Below, in pieces: positions 8,527 through 16,479 of a stretch of DNA of 61,041 bases. The notes beneath the pieces were generated by a model. The model saw only the letters and a program-made list of their open reading frames with translations, was not told where the DNA came from and ran no database searches. The stretch is taken from positions 1 to 61,041 of the forward strand of contig JAJYLZ010000016.1 in NCBI GenBank assembly GCA_021787395.1, given 5' to 3'. Numbering within the stretch: position 1 is the stretch's first letter; every line of letters starts with the position of its first letter. A program made the position numbers and the translations under genes. Source of the DNA: Chloroflexota bacterium. GTDB lineage: Bacteria > Chloroflexota > Limnocylindria > Limnocylindrales > CSP1-4.

Positions 8527-9407
8527 CAGGCGGCCCCCGCCAGGCGGCCGAGCAGCTCGTCTGACCAGCCGACGACGGCGCGGGCGAGGGCGCCCCGGAC
8601 CCGCATCGCCTCCAGCTCCACCGCCGCGACGTACCCGGCGACGACCCCGATGCCGAGCGGGTCCCGCCGCGCCGCGCGGGCGAGCGCCTCGAGGCGCGCC
8701 GCCGTCGCCGTCCGCTCCAGGAAGCTCGCGGGCGCCGCGCCGGCCGCCTCGAGCTCCGCGACCGCCGCCGCCCTGATCGCCCGCTCGTCGTCGAGGAGGG
8801 CCCGGACGCGCCGGCACGCCCGGGTCCGGCCGGCGGCCAGCGCATCGCGGGCCTGGTCCGCCGCCTGCGCCAGCAGCCGCTCGACGCGCGCGTCATCCGC
8901 CCCGCTGCGGATCGCGGCGACGACGCGGTCGGCACCCGGCCGCCCGAGCACGCCGAGTCGGGCGGCGAGGAGGACCCCGTCGGCGGGGGACGGGGCGCGC
9001 GCGATCCGCCCGAGATCGGAGACCGAGAGGAGCGCGCCGCGCACGAGCGATTCGCCGATCGCCTCCGGGCGCTCGCCCGCCCGCCGCCGCCGGAGCAGCG
9101 CGACTAGGCGTGCGTGGTCGAGCGGCAGCACGAGCGCCTCCACGGGCCCGGCGAGGCTGCCCCCGTAGAAGCGGGGGAGGGCCGCGAGGCGCTCGGCGTG
9201 GACACGCTCCGCGGCGGCCTCCACGGCCGTGGCGGGGTTCGCGGCCAGCGGTCCGAGCCCGCGCAGGACCGCCTGCCAGTCGGCGGCGCGCTCCAGCAGC
9301 CCCAGCAGCTCGGCGGCCCCGCTCGCCTGCTCGAGCCGTCGCAGCTCGGCCGCGGTCAGCAGGCGGCTGCGCATCGCCGCGACGCGGGTGTTGCCGTACT
9401 CGATCAT
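8526..9407 (-). CDS. atpC: V/A-type ATPase subunit C
   Basis: The 293-aa, almost wholly helical protein corresponds to subunit C (yeast d), the socket that joins the central stalk to the proteolipid ring. The start EYGNTRVAAMRSRLLTAAELRRL is the family's entry motif (Y.N.R+.AM...LL). The rest is Ala/Arg-rich helix and poorly conserved, so position between E and F supports the assignment. The ATG at 9407 overlaps the stop of E (ATGA). Confidence 0.87.
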   Translation of the reverse strand: MIEYGNTRVAAMRSRLLTAAELRRLEQASGAAELLGLLERAADWQAVLRGLGPLAANPATAVEAAAERVHAERLAALPRFYGGSLAGPVEALVLPLDHARLVALLRRRRAGERPEAIGESLVRGALLSVSDLGRIARAPSPADGVLLAARLGVLGRPGADRVVAAIRSGADDARVERLLAQAADQARDALAAGRTRACRRVRALLDDERAIRAAAVAELEAAGAAPASFLERTATAARLEALARAARRDPLGIGVVAGYVAAVELEAMRVRGALARAVVGWSDELLGRLAGAA

Positions 9408-10096
9408 CGTCGCGACCCTGCGACGGCCGGTGTGGGGCCCGGACTCCCCGCCGCGCCCTCGCCCGCGGGTCCCCGCGATGGGTCCGGGCGGAGCAGGGCG
9501 GCCACGCCCGGCTGGAGCGCCGACCGCGCCCGGGCGAGGCGCACCGGGATGGTCGCGTCCACGACGAGGCGCCCGTCCGCGGACCGCGCGCGGACCCCGG
9601 GCGGCATCTCGGGGTCGGTGCCGGTGCGCACCGACGCCGCCGCCAGCCGTCCCGCCACAGCGTCCAGCGCCCCGAGGTCGCGGGGCCGGACCCGGAGCTC
9701 GCCGGCGCCCGTGGTCGCCGCCGCCTCCTCGGCGAGCCGGGCGATCGCCGCGTCCCACCGGCCGGGCGCGGCAGCGGGGGGCTCCGACGGCGCGGCCCCT
9801 CCCGCGGCCATCGCCTCCAGGCGCCGCTCCGCGAGGGCGAACGCCGCCTCCACCCGCGCGGCGAGCCGAGCCGTCCGGCGCGCGGCGAGGTTCAGGCGCG
9901 CCTCGTTGAGCGCCCGCGTCTCGGCGCCGAGGATCGCCGGCTCGGCCTCCGCGAGCGCCTCGGCGACCTGCCGGGCGGCGGCGGCCTCGGCCGCGGCGGT
10001 CCGTGCCGCGGCGGTCGCCCTGGCGTCCGCGAGCAGCCGCTCCGCCTCGGCGGCGGCCTCGGCCCGGATGGCGCCGACGAGCGCGTCGACGGACAT
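9404..10096 (-). CDS. atpE: V/A-type ATPase subunit E (peripheral stalk)
   Basis: The 230-aa protein has a long Ala/Glu/Arg coiled coil over about residues 5-100 (AEAERLLADARATAAARTAAAEAAAARQVAEAL) and a compact C-terminal domain with the GRLVVDATIPVRLARARSALQPGVAALL segment seen in E subunits. It pairs with the G-like gene at the head of the operon to form the outer stalk. A gap of 8 bases separates it from the proteolipid gene. Confidence 0.87.
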   Translation of the reverse strand: MSVDALVGAIRAEAAAEAERLLADARATAAARTAAAEAAAARQVAEALAEAEPAILGAETRALNEARLNLAARRTARLAARVEAAFALAERRLEAMAAGGAAPSEPPAAAPGRWDAAIARLAEEAAATTGAGELRVRPRDLGALDAVAGRLAAASVRTGTDPEMPPGVRARSADGRLVVDATIPVRLARARSALQPGVAALLRPDPSRGPAGEGAAGSPGPTPAVAGSRR

Positions 10097-10104
10097 CCCG
10101 GGCC

Positions 10105-10317
10105 TCAGAGCACCAGGACGGCGAGGGCGATGACGAAGCCGAGGATGACGATCGTCTCCGGCAGCGCGACCAGGATGAGCATCCGCCCGGTCAGCTCCGG
10201 CTTCTCGGCGATCGCCCCGGCCCCGGCCGCCCCGATCTGGGACTGGGCCAGCGCGGTCGCGAGGCCGCACAGACCGATCGCGATCGCCGCCGCGAGGAAC
10301 CGCAGGCCTGCTTCCAT
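10105..10317 (-). CDS. atpK: V/A-type ATPase proteolipid subunit K (c-ring)
   Basis: The 70-aa protein is a two-helix hairpin: helix 1 about residues 5-30, polar loop GAGAIAEKPEL, helix 2 about 45-70. The ion-binding carboxylate is the Glu in LPETIVILGF. The loop and helix 2 closely resemble the Thermus V-type proteolipid as I recall it. It lacks the duplicated four-helix form of eukaryotic and many clostridial subunits, and also a cleavable signal. Proton rather than sodium coupling is my inference. Confidence 0.93.
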   Translation of the reverse strand: MEAGLRFLAAAIAIGLCGLATALAQSQIGAAGAGAIAEKPELTGRMLILVALPETIVILGFVIALAVLVL

Positions 10318-10318
10318 G

Positions 10319-12247
10319 TCATGACCTCCTGACCGGGGTCCCGGCCCCGACGACTGGCTGGACGGAAGAGCGGAAGGGCGCGTACGCGACGCCGCCGGAC
10401 TCGACGAACCGACCGAAGAACTCCACGTAGTGGAGCCGCAGCGCCTGGATGGACGAGTCGAAGAAGCCGAGGCCGATGTTGAGCGCGTGGAGGAGGACCG
10501 CGACGAGGGCGCCGACGACGGCGTTCTCGGCGAGCCCCCCGAGGCGGTTGGCGACGACGGCCAGCATCACCGAGGCCAGGCCGATCGCCATCAGCCGCGC
10601 GTAGCTCAGGACGTTGCCGACGACGCCCACCATCTCCACCGGCCCGGCCATCCCGACCGAGACCGCCGATACGGCGACGGCGACGAGGATCGCCGCGACG
10701 GCGACGGCGGCGGCCTCGGCCGGCACGACGCGCGCGACCGCGCCGACGAGGACGAAGACCGCGAGGAGGCCGACCAGCAGGGCGGCCCGGCCCACGGCCT
10801 CGCGCCCATGGCGCAGCAGCACCGCGTTGGCCACCCCGAGCAGCAGCCCTAGCGCCACCTGCACCGCGCCGATCGACACCGTGATGACGAGCAGCGGGAT
10901 CATCGCCTCCACCCGGTCGAGCCAGATCGGCTGGATCCCGAGCAGCCGGTGGCCGGCGTCGCCGAACCACTCGCCGTACAGGACGCCGAACGCGACGGTG
11001 GACACGGCCGCCAGCATCCCGACCGGCCACAGGACGGCCATCGCGGCCGTGTCGCGGCAGCGCCACCGGGCCAGCAGGAGCAGCACGGCGAGGACGAGGC
11101 CGTACCCCACGTCGCCGACCATCATCCCGACGAAGGCCGGGAACGTGAGCGCGAGCAGCGGGGTGGGGTCGATCGTGCCGTACGCCGGCAGCGTGACGAA
11201 CGACGCGAGGGGCTCGAACGCGCGGACGAGGCGTCCGTTCGCGAGCGACACCGGCGCGCGGGCCTCCACGGCCCCGGGCGCGTCGGACCGCTCCACGACC
11301 TCCACGACGGGTCCCAGCGCGGCCGTCAGGGCCGTCCGCAGCCCGTCCAGCCGCTCCTCGGGGATCCAGCCCGAGACCACGACGAGGTGGTCGCTGACCG
11401 TGGCGTCCCGGAGCGCCTGCGCCTCCGCGGCGCGGTCCGCGAGCACCAGCCGCAGCGCCTCCACCCGCGGACCGTGCCGGGCGGCGAGGGTCGCCAGCGC
11501 CTCGTCGGCGCGGCGGATCTCCGCCTCGATCCGGGCGATCTCCTCGTCGAGCCGGGGCAGCAGCTCGTCGAACGGCACCCCGGCGAGCGACTCGGGGAGC
11601 GTGACGTCCTCGATGTCTCGCCGGCCGAGCAGGGACCGGACCGCCACCACGTCGCGCGCCGGGTAGATCAGCAGGGCGGCGATGTGGCCCGGCGGGAGGT
11701 CGGCGGCGACGACCTCGCACCGCCCCCTGGTCACCGCCTCGAGCTCGTCGCGGACGAGCGGCACGACCGAGCGGTACCGCACGTCGAGCACGATCGCCGT
11801 GGAGCCGTAGCCGCGGAGCGAGGGCAGGTGCTCGAAGAAGCCCTGCAGCCCGCCCACGATCCGGCGGTACGCGGTGAAGCGGTCGCGGGCAGCCACCAGC
11901 CGCAGCCGCTCGCCCGTCAGGGCCGCCGCCTCACCGCGGAGGGCACCCGCCGCGGACGCCTCGGCGGCGAGCCGCTCGTCGGACGCCGGCCACAGGGCCT
12001 CGATCGCGGTCGCGTCGGGCGGCCAGGTCCCGAGAACGGCGGCCAGCTCCGTGACGGTGTCCAGCCAGGCGCCGACCCGTGCCGCCCCCGGGCTCGGCGG
12101 CGACGGGGCGAACACCGCCTGCCCCAGTCCGCCGGGGGCGTCGAACGGGGCGAGGTGGACGGTGCCGACCCGGTGGAGCTCGCGGATCAGGGCGTCGGCC
12201 GACCGCAGGGGCGCGATGACGTCCACGGCCCGCATCGGCACGTGCAT
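10319..12247 (-). CDS. atpI: V/A-type ATPase subunit I (membrane stator, a-subunit homologue)
   Basis: The 642-aa protein has a cytoplasmic N-terminal half (about 1-340) that anchors the peripheral stalks and a C-terminal membrane half with seven to eight hydrophobic helices starting at LLALTFPAFVGMMVGDVGYGLVLAV. VLSYARLMAIGLASVML contains the conserved Arg that faces the proteolipid Glu during ion transfer, and LRLHYVEFFGRFVESGGVAYAPF is the usual C-terminal signature. Three bases separate it from the G-like gene and one base from atpK. Confidence 0.95.
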   Translation of the reverse strand: MHVPMRAVDVIAPLRSADALIRELHRVGTVHLAPFDAPGGLGQAVFAPSPPSPGAARVGAWLDTVTELAAVLGTWPPDATAIEALWPASDERLAAEASAAGALRGEAAALTGERLRLVAARDRFTAYRRIVGGLQGFFEHLPSLRGYGSTAIVLDVRYRSVVPLVRDELEAVTRGRCEVVAADLPPGHIAALLIYPARDVVAVRSLLGRRDIEDVTLPESLAGVPFDELLPRLDEEIARIEAEIRRADEALATLAARHGPRVEALRLVLADRAAEAQALRDATVSDHLVVVSGWIPEERLDGLRTALTAALGPVVEVVERSDAPGAVEARAPVSLANGRLVRAFEPLASFVTLPAYGTIDPTPLLALTFPAFVGMMVGDVGYGLVLAVLLLLARWRCRDTAAMAVLWPVGMLAAVSTVAFGVLYGEWFGDAGHRLLGIQPIWLDRVEAMIPLLVITVSIGAVQVALGLLLGVANAVLLRHGREAVGRAALLVGLLAVFVLVGAVARVVPAEAAAVAVAAILVAVAVSAVSVGMAGPVEMVGVVGNVLSYARLMAIGLASVMLAVVANRLGGLAENAVVGALVAVLLHALNIGLGFFDSSIQALRLHYVEFFGRFVESGGVAYAPFRSSVQPVVGAGTPVRRS

Positions 12248-12250
12248 GGC

Positions 12251-12577
12251 TCACGGCTGCCCTTCGGCGAGCACGGCCGCCACCACGAGCGCGGCCGCGC
12301 GCTGGACTGCCGGGTCGTCCGCTTCGGCCGCCGCGAGGTCGTCGAGCGCCCGCGAGGCGTCCGCGAGCTCGCGCAGGCCGCGCGCCAGACGGTCGTCGGA
12401 GGCCGCGCGCGCCGCGGCGAGGGCGGCGGCGACGGACGCCCCCACGCCCGCCTCGACCTCCGCCACGCGCGCCGCCGCGTCCGCCAGGATGCGCTCCGCC
12501 TCGGCGGCGGCGGCCAGACGGCGGGTGCGGGCGTCGAGCTCGGCCTCCTCGAGGATCGCGAGCGTGTGCCTCTCCAT
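12251..12577 (-). CDS. V/A-type ATPase subunit G/H-like peripheral-stalk coiled coil
   Basis: The 108-aa protein is almost continuous Ala/Glu/Arg helix (ERHTLAILEEAELDARTRRLAAAAEAERILADAAARVAEVEAG). Sequence alone only says coiled coil. As first gene of the operon, directly before subunit I, it occupies the place of the Thermus G subunit, partner of E. ATG 12577 is preferred to the upstream ATG at 12598 because GGAAGGAAGG precedes it by a few bases. The promoter should lie in 12578-12826, shared with the divergent MFS gene. Confidence 0.8.
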   Translation of the reverse strand: MERHTLAILEEAELDARTRRLAAAAEAERILADAAARVAEVEAGVGASVAAALAAARAASDDRLARGLRELADASRALDDLAAAEADDPAVQRAAALVVAAVLAEGQP

Positions 12578-12826
12578 GGGCCTTCCTTCCGTCCGCACCC
12601 GATGCTGCGGGCGCCGAGCGGGGGCGGCCAGTGGAGCGCGAACGGAACGCTCGGGACGTTCGGACCGTCAGCGGCCGGGCGTCGCGGGGGCATCCCGGGT
12701 ACGCTTGGCCTGCGCCCGCAGATGCCGGGGTGTCCCCCCCGGCCGTCGCAGGACCCCCGACCGCACTGGCAGTTCGCGAGGCATGCCCTGGACGCACCAC
12801 GCGCGGACGGCAGAGGAACGGCCAAC

Positions 12827-14101
12827 ATGGATCGGCAGATCGGGCGCCGCCGCGGGCTCGCCCTGACGTCGCTCGGTCACTTCATCAACGACGGCACGGT
12901 CTTCTTCGTGCCCGTGATCGCGGCGATCGTGGCGACGCGGCCGGACGTGTCGCCCGCGTTCATCACCCTGCTGTTCCTCGTCTTCTACGCGTCCACCGCC
13001 GTGCTCAGCCTGTACGTCGGGCGGCTCGCGGACCGGCTCGGCCGGCCGGGCTCGCTGATGGGCCTCGGCCTCGCGGTCATCTCCGTCGGGCTGCTCGTGT
13101 TCTACGTCGCCCTGGAGGAGGCCGGCGGTCCCGCGCTCCTCGGGACGCTGCTCGTCGCGGCGCTCCTGACCGGGGCCGGCGCGGCCTTCTACCACCCGCT
13201 CGGGGGATCGCTGCTGCAGGCCGCGTTCGAGGGCCGGAGCCTCGGCCTGGCCCTCGGCGTCAACGGGGCGCTCGGGAGCCTCGGCCGCGCCCTGTACCCG
13301 TCGCTCTACTTCGTGGCCGCGGCCGCGATCGCCGGCTACGGCTCCGTCGTCGTGTTCGCCGCCGTGGGCCTCGTCGCGGCCGGCTCGATCCTGCTCGGCA
13401 TGCGCGCCCCGGGGCCGGTCCGCCGGCCCCGCCGAGACGTCGCGCCTGCCGGGCCGCGGGCCACGGCCGGTCAGCCGTCTCCCTCCGGCGCCACGGGCAT
13501 GCGGGCGGTGCTGACCCCGGGGATCCTCATCCTCACCGGCGTCGCCTTCCTGCGCTCGACTGCCACGCAGGGGATCGCCGCCTGGATCCCGACCTACCTG
13601 TCCACCCAGCGCGGGCTCGGCGTGTCCGCGGACCTCGGGCTGGCCGTCACCGTCATGTACGCGGCCGCGGTGATCGGGCAGCCGATGTTCGGGCTGCTGG
13701 TGGACCGGCTGGACAAGCGTCGGGTGCTCGCGGTCGCCTCGCTCGGCTCCGCGGCTTCGATCCTGGTCTACCTCGCGGTCGCCGGCGGCGGCTGGGCGGG
13801 GGAGGCATGGCTGTTCGCCTTCGGGTTCTTCACCTTCAGCGGCTTCCCGCTGCTCCTCTCCCTGGTCGGCGACTACGTGCCCCGCGGCAGCAACTCGCTC
13901 GCGAACGCGCTGGTCTGGGGCGTGGGCTCCACCGCCGGCGGGGCCCTGGGCCCGGTCCTCGTGGGTGCGATCGTCGGGTCCGACTACGGACGGCTGGGCT
14001 TCGCGTTCACGCTGGCCGCCGGCGCGGCGGTGGTGTCGGCGGCGGCCACGATGCTGCTGCGCAAGCCCACGCGCGTGACGCGGATGCCGGTCTTCGGGTA
14101 A
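12827..14101 (+). CDS. MFS transporter, fosmidomycin-resistance-like family
   Basis: The 424-aa protein has about twelve hydrophobic helices in two halves joined by a Pro/Arg-rich cytoplasmic loop near residues 195-225. The start LTSLGHFINDGTVFFVPVI resembles the fosmidomycin-resistance (Fsr) branch, in which an H-F-N-D motif opens helix 1; the MFS loop signature GRLADRLGRPG lies between helices 2 and 3 and GLLVDRLDKRRV in the second half. Substrate is unknown, and export of a small drug-like molecule is only a family expectation. A much longer open frame runs upstream, but it is antisense to the ATPase operon; the ATG at 12827 begins where homology begins. It is divergent from the V-ATPase operon. 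Confidence 0.85.
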   Translation: MDRQIGRRRGLALTSLGHFINDGTVFFVPVIAAIVATRPDVSPAFITLLFLVFYASTAVLSLYVGRLADRLGRPGSLMGLGLAVISVGLLVFYVALEEAGGPALLGTLLVAALLTGAGAAFYHPLGGSLLQAAFEGRSLGLALGVNGALGSLGRALYPSLYFVAAAAIAGYGSVVVFAAVGLVAAGSILLGMRAPGPVRRPRRDVAPAGPRATAGQPSPSGATGMRAVLTPGILILTGVAFLRSTATQGIAAWIPTYLSTQRGLGVSADLGLAVTVMYAAAVIGQPMFGLLVDRLDKRRVLAVASLGSAASILVYLAVAGGGWAGEAWLFAFGFFTFSGFPLLLSLVGDYVPRGSNSLANALVWGVGSTAGGALGPVLVGAIVGSDYGRLGFAFTLAAGAAVVSAAATMLLRKPTRVTRMPVFG

Positions 14102-14190
14102 GGCAGCCGCGTGCTGGCCCGCCACGGCGCGCGATCCGCGGCACAGCCGCCCGCCGCCAGGCGTCTCCTTGCCGCAGAGGGGTGGCGCGC

Positions 14191-15570
14191 ATGGGGCGGA
14201 CGGTCGGGCTTCTCCTGGTGGCGGCGCTGCTGGCGGGCTGCGGCTCGCCGGCCCAGACGGCCTCCCCGGCCGTGACCTCGCCCCCGGCCCCGCTCCCCGC
14301 CAGCCCGTCCCCGGCGCCGCCGTCCACGGCCAGCACGGCGCCGTCCACGGCCGCGACCGCGTCGCCGGCGCCCAGCCCCGCCGCATCGCCCAGCCCCACG
14401 GCCGCTCCGTCTCCCTCGGTGACCCGCGTTGCCGGCGACCTCGTGGCCCGGCTGGTCGTGCTCCCGGACGTCTGGGTCAGCCCCGTCGTCGCCGACCTCT
14501 CCGTCTACGACGACGGGACCGTGCTTACGCCGGGCTGGCGCTCCACCGGCTTCGAGGGCACCCGCTTCACCGTGCGGAGGCTGACGCCGGCCGGGCTGGC
14601 TGCCGTGCGCGCAGCCTTCGACGGGGCCGTCGTCCGTGTCGGGCAGGTGGGCACCGTCCAGCCCGCGACCGAGGGCCAGGGTCGAGGGTTCTCCACGTAC
14701 CAGGTCACCGCGCGCCGCGGATCCGAGCTCGTCACCGCCTGGACGACGAACGCCTCGGCCGGGACCGGGGTCGCCTCGCTGATCGCCTTCGGGGACCGCT
14801 GGCTCGCGCCGGAGGCCGCCCTTCCGGCCGGCGCCTGGGCCGCGGCGACGCCCGTTCCATACGTGCCGGCGTACTGGTCGGCGTCCGTTGACGTCTCCGC
14901 TGGCTGCTGCGCGGAGCCCGGCCGCCCGTCCGACGCGGTCGTGGTGCCGGCGCTCGGGCCGCTCGACGCGTTCGGGGCGCTCGTCGTGGCCGACCCGCCG
15001 TTCGCCCGCTGCGCCGTCATCGACTGGCGGACCAGGGGCGCCCTCGGCGCCGCCCTCGCGACCGCCGGGATCGACCTCGGCGACGGGCTCGACCGGAGCG
15101 ACGTGACGCTCAACCACGGCGACGGCATGACGACGCTCACGGTCGTGCCCATGCTCCCGGAGGCCAACGCCTGTGTCGGCCCCGGCTCCGGGACCTCGGT
15201 CCCCTCGGCGTTCGGCCTCCCGGCCCCGGACCGGGTCGCGGCCGTCAAGTCGGCTGTCCCGTGCCCCGGTGCGTCGGCGGGCGCCGGGCACGTCTGCGGC
15301 GTCTCGGCCCTCGTCTCGTGGCGGCCCAGGGGGACGGAGCGGACCGCCTTCCGGATCTACACGACCTCGGCAGGCGCCGGAGCGGGGGCGACCTGCCTGG
15401 CCCAGTACGTCCTGCCGCTCACGACGACGAAGATCGGCGCCACGAGCGTCCGGGTGGGGCCGATCCCCCTGGAGACCGGCGGCGGCATGCGCTGCCTGTA
15501 CGTCGCGGCAGTCGTGGGGGACGTCGAATCGCCGCTCGTCCGGGTCCCCGGGGACTTCCAGGGGCCGTAG
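14191..15570 (+). CDS. Secreted lipoprotein, function unknown
   Basis: The 459-aa protein opens with a short signal peptide and lipobox (LLLVAALLAGC, Cys near residue 17). A Pro/Ala/Ser/Thr linker follows over about residues 20-75, then a globular domain of about 380 residues with several Cys (including a CC pair in SAGCCAEPGRP) that may form disulfides. I recognise no catalytic motif. The middle (SVYDDGTVLTPGWRSTGFEGTRFTVRRLTPAGLAAVRAAF) repeats a pattern often seen in extracellular beta-rich proteins of this kind of organism, but I cannot assign a family. ATG 14191 is chosen because AGAGG lies about 9 bases upstream. Confidence 0.8.
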   Translation: MGRTVGLLLVAALLAGCGSPAQTASPAVTSPPAPLPASPSPAPPSTASTAPSTAATASPAPSPAASPSPTAAPSPSVTRVAGDLVARLVVLPDVWVSPVVADLSVYDDGTVLTPGWRSTGFEGTRFTVRRLTPAGLAAVRAAFDGAVVRVGQVGTVQPATEGQGRGFSTYQVTARRGSELVTAWTTNASAGTGVASLIAFGDRWLAPEAALPAGAWAAATPVPYVPAYWSASVDVSAGCCAEPGRPSDAVVVPALGPLDAFGALVVADPPFARCAVIDWRTRGALGAALATAGIDLGDGLDRSDVTLNHGDGMTTLTVVPMLPEANACVGPGSGTSVPSAFGLPAPDRVAAVKSAVPCPGASAGAGHVCGVSALVSWRPRGTERTAFRIYTTSAGAGAGATCLAQYVLPLTTTKIGATSVRVGPIPLETGGGMRCLYVAAVVGDVESPLVRVPGDFQGP

Positions 15571-15633
15571 GCGGGCGGGCAGCCCGACGACGAGGCGTAC
15601 CGGGCCGGCGCGCCGGAGTCCCCGAGGCTGCGC

Positions 15634-16020
15634 TCAGACCCGGATGACCGGAAGCCCCGGCACCTCGACGTAGTCGTCGTCCTGGGTCACCACCGGCACG
15701 CCCAGGGCGAGGGCGGTCGCGGCGATCCACGAGTCGTTCACGGCCATCCGCAGGCCGAGGTCCCGAAGCGTCACGCGGAGGCGCGCCCATGCGCTCGCGA
15801 CCTCCTCGTCGACCGGCACCGGCTCGAGGAGGAGGGCCGCCGTCAGCGTCGCCAGCCGCCGGTCGCGAGTGGCCAGGTCGTCCGCGGCCAGCACGCCCGC
15901 GCGGAGCTCCCCGAGGGTGACGACCGAGACGGCCAGGCGGTCGGGCAGCGCCTCGGCGTGCAGCGGCCTTCCCGACTCCCGGGCGATGAAGACGCTGGTG
16001 TCGGCGAGGCCGTCGCTCAC
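15634..16020 (-). CDS. vapC: VapC-family PIN-domain toxin ribonuclease
   Basis: The 128-aa protein has the four acidic positions of PIN nucleases in order: Asp in LADTSVFIARE, Glu in TLGELRAGV, Asp in NDSWIAATALALG, and Asp in TQDDDYVEV. Such proteins cleave tRNA or rRNA when freed from antitoxin. The GTG start overlaps the stop of the antitoxin gene as GTGA, which fixes the start and couples the two. The active site looks intact. Confidence 0.92.
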   Translation of the reverse strand: MSDGLADTSVFIARESGRPLHAEALPDRLAVSVVTLGELRAGVLAADDLATRDRRLATLTAALLLEPVPVDEEVASAWARLRVTLRDLGLRMAVNDSWIAATALALGVPVVTQDDDYVEVPGLPVIRV

Positions 16021-16367
16021 CGGGGGCCCGGCCGGTCGGCGTTGTCGGTCATGTCGGGGGCGAGTTCGCGGAGCTCGCGGCGGAGCGCCGGATCGGCCTG
16101 GTGGAGCAGGACTGCCCGGGCGAACTCGTCGCGCGTGAGCCAGCGCGGCCGGCCGGGCGCCGGCGACGACGCGGCGGCCTGCGCGTCGCGGGTGTCGCCC
16201 GGCGTCGTGTCGCGGAGGGTCGCCGGCGCCTCGGCGGCCCGGTGGCGGGCCGTCACGTGGTCCACCCCGGCACGGATGAGGCGCGCCTCGCTCCGGCCCT
16301 CGGCCGCCGCGGCCCGGGCGAGCGCCGCCTTCTGCTCCGCGCTGAGGTAGACGGTGGTCTTCTCCAT
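16017..16367 (-). CDS. vapB: VapB-like ribbon-helix-helix antitoxin
   Basis: The 116-aa protein has an N-terminal ribbon-helix-helix segment (KTTVYLSAEQKAALARAAAAEGRSEARLIRAGV) for DNA binding and toxin-operon autoregulation. A Pro/Thr-rich linker follows, then a C-terminal segment (RWLTRDEFARAVLLHQADPALRRELREL) that probably covers VapC. ATG 16367 (MEKTT) is chosen; an ATG four codons earlier (16379) is equally possible and has the AT-rich ATATAT just upstream, which could be part of a promoter for a leaderless message. Confidence 0.85.
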   Translation of the reverse strand: MEKTTVYLSAEQKAALARAAAAEGRSEARLIRAGVDHVTARHRAAEAPATLRDTTPGDTRDAQAAASSPAPGRPRWLTRDEFARAVLLHQADPALRRELRELAPDMTDNADRPGPR

Positions 16368-16479
16368 GCCACCCATCATGCCATATATCGGTGGCGGTCA
16401 AGACTGCGGGCCGGATGAACTCGGGGCCCGGGGCGATTGGGCTCTGGTCGCGTGCGGCCTCGCCGCTCAGCGTGTCGCC

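Noticed and set aside
6206..8935. Fused minus-strand frames that seem to join subunits A and F or B and A
   Set aside because: Subunit boundaries are set by ATGA/TGATG overlaps and by family starts; the fused parts are readings in the wrong frame.
10105..10317. Sodium-coupled proteolipid
   Set aside because: The Gln and Glu-Thr positions could be read as a Na+ site, but the sequence is closest to the proton-type Thermus subunit as I recall it; there is not enough to claim Na+.
10949..12826. A long plus-strand extension of the MFS gene giving a 1050-aa frame
   Set aside because: The extension is antisense to V-ATPase subunits I and G and translates to charged low-complexity sequence. MFS homology begins at ATG 12827.
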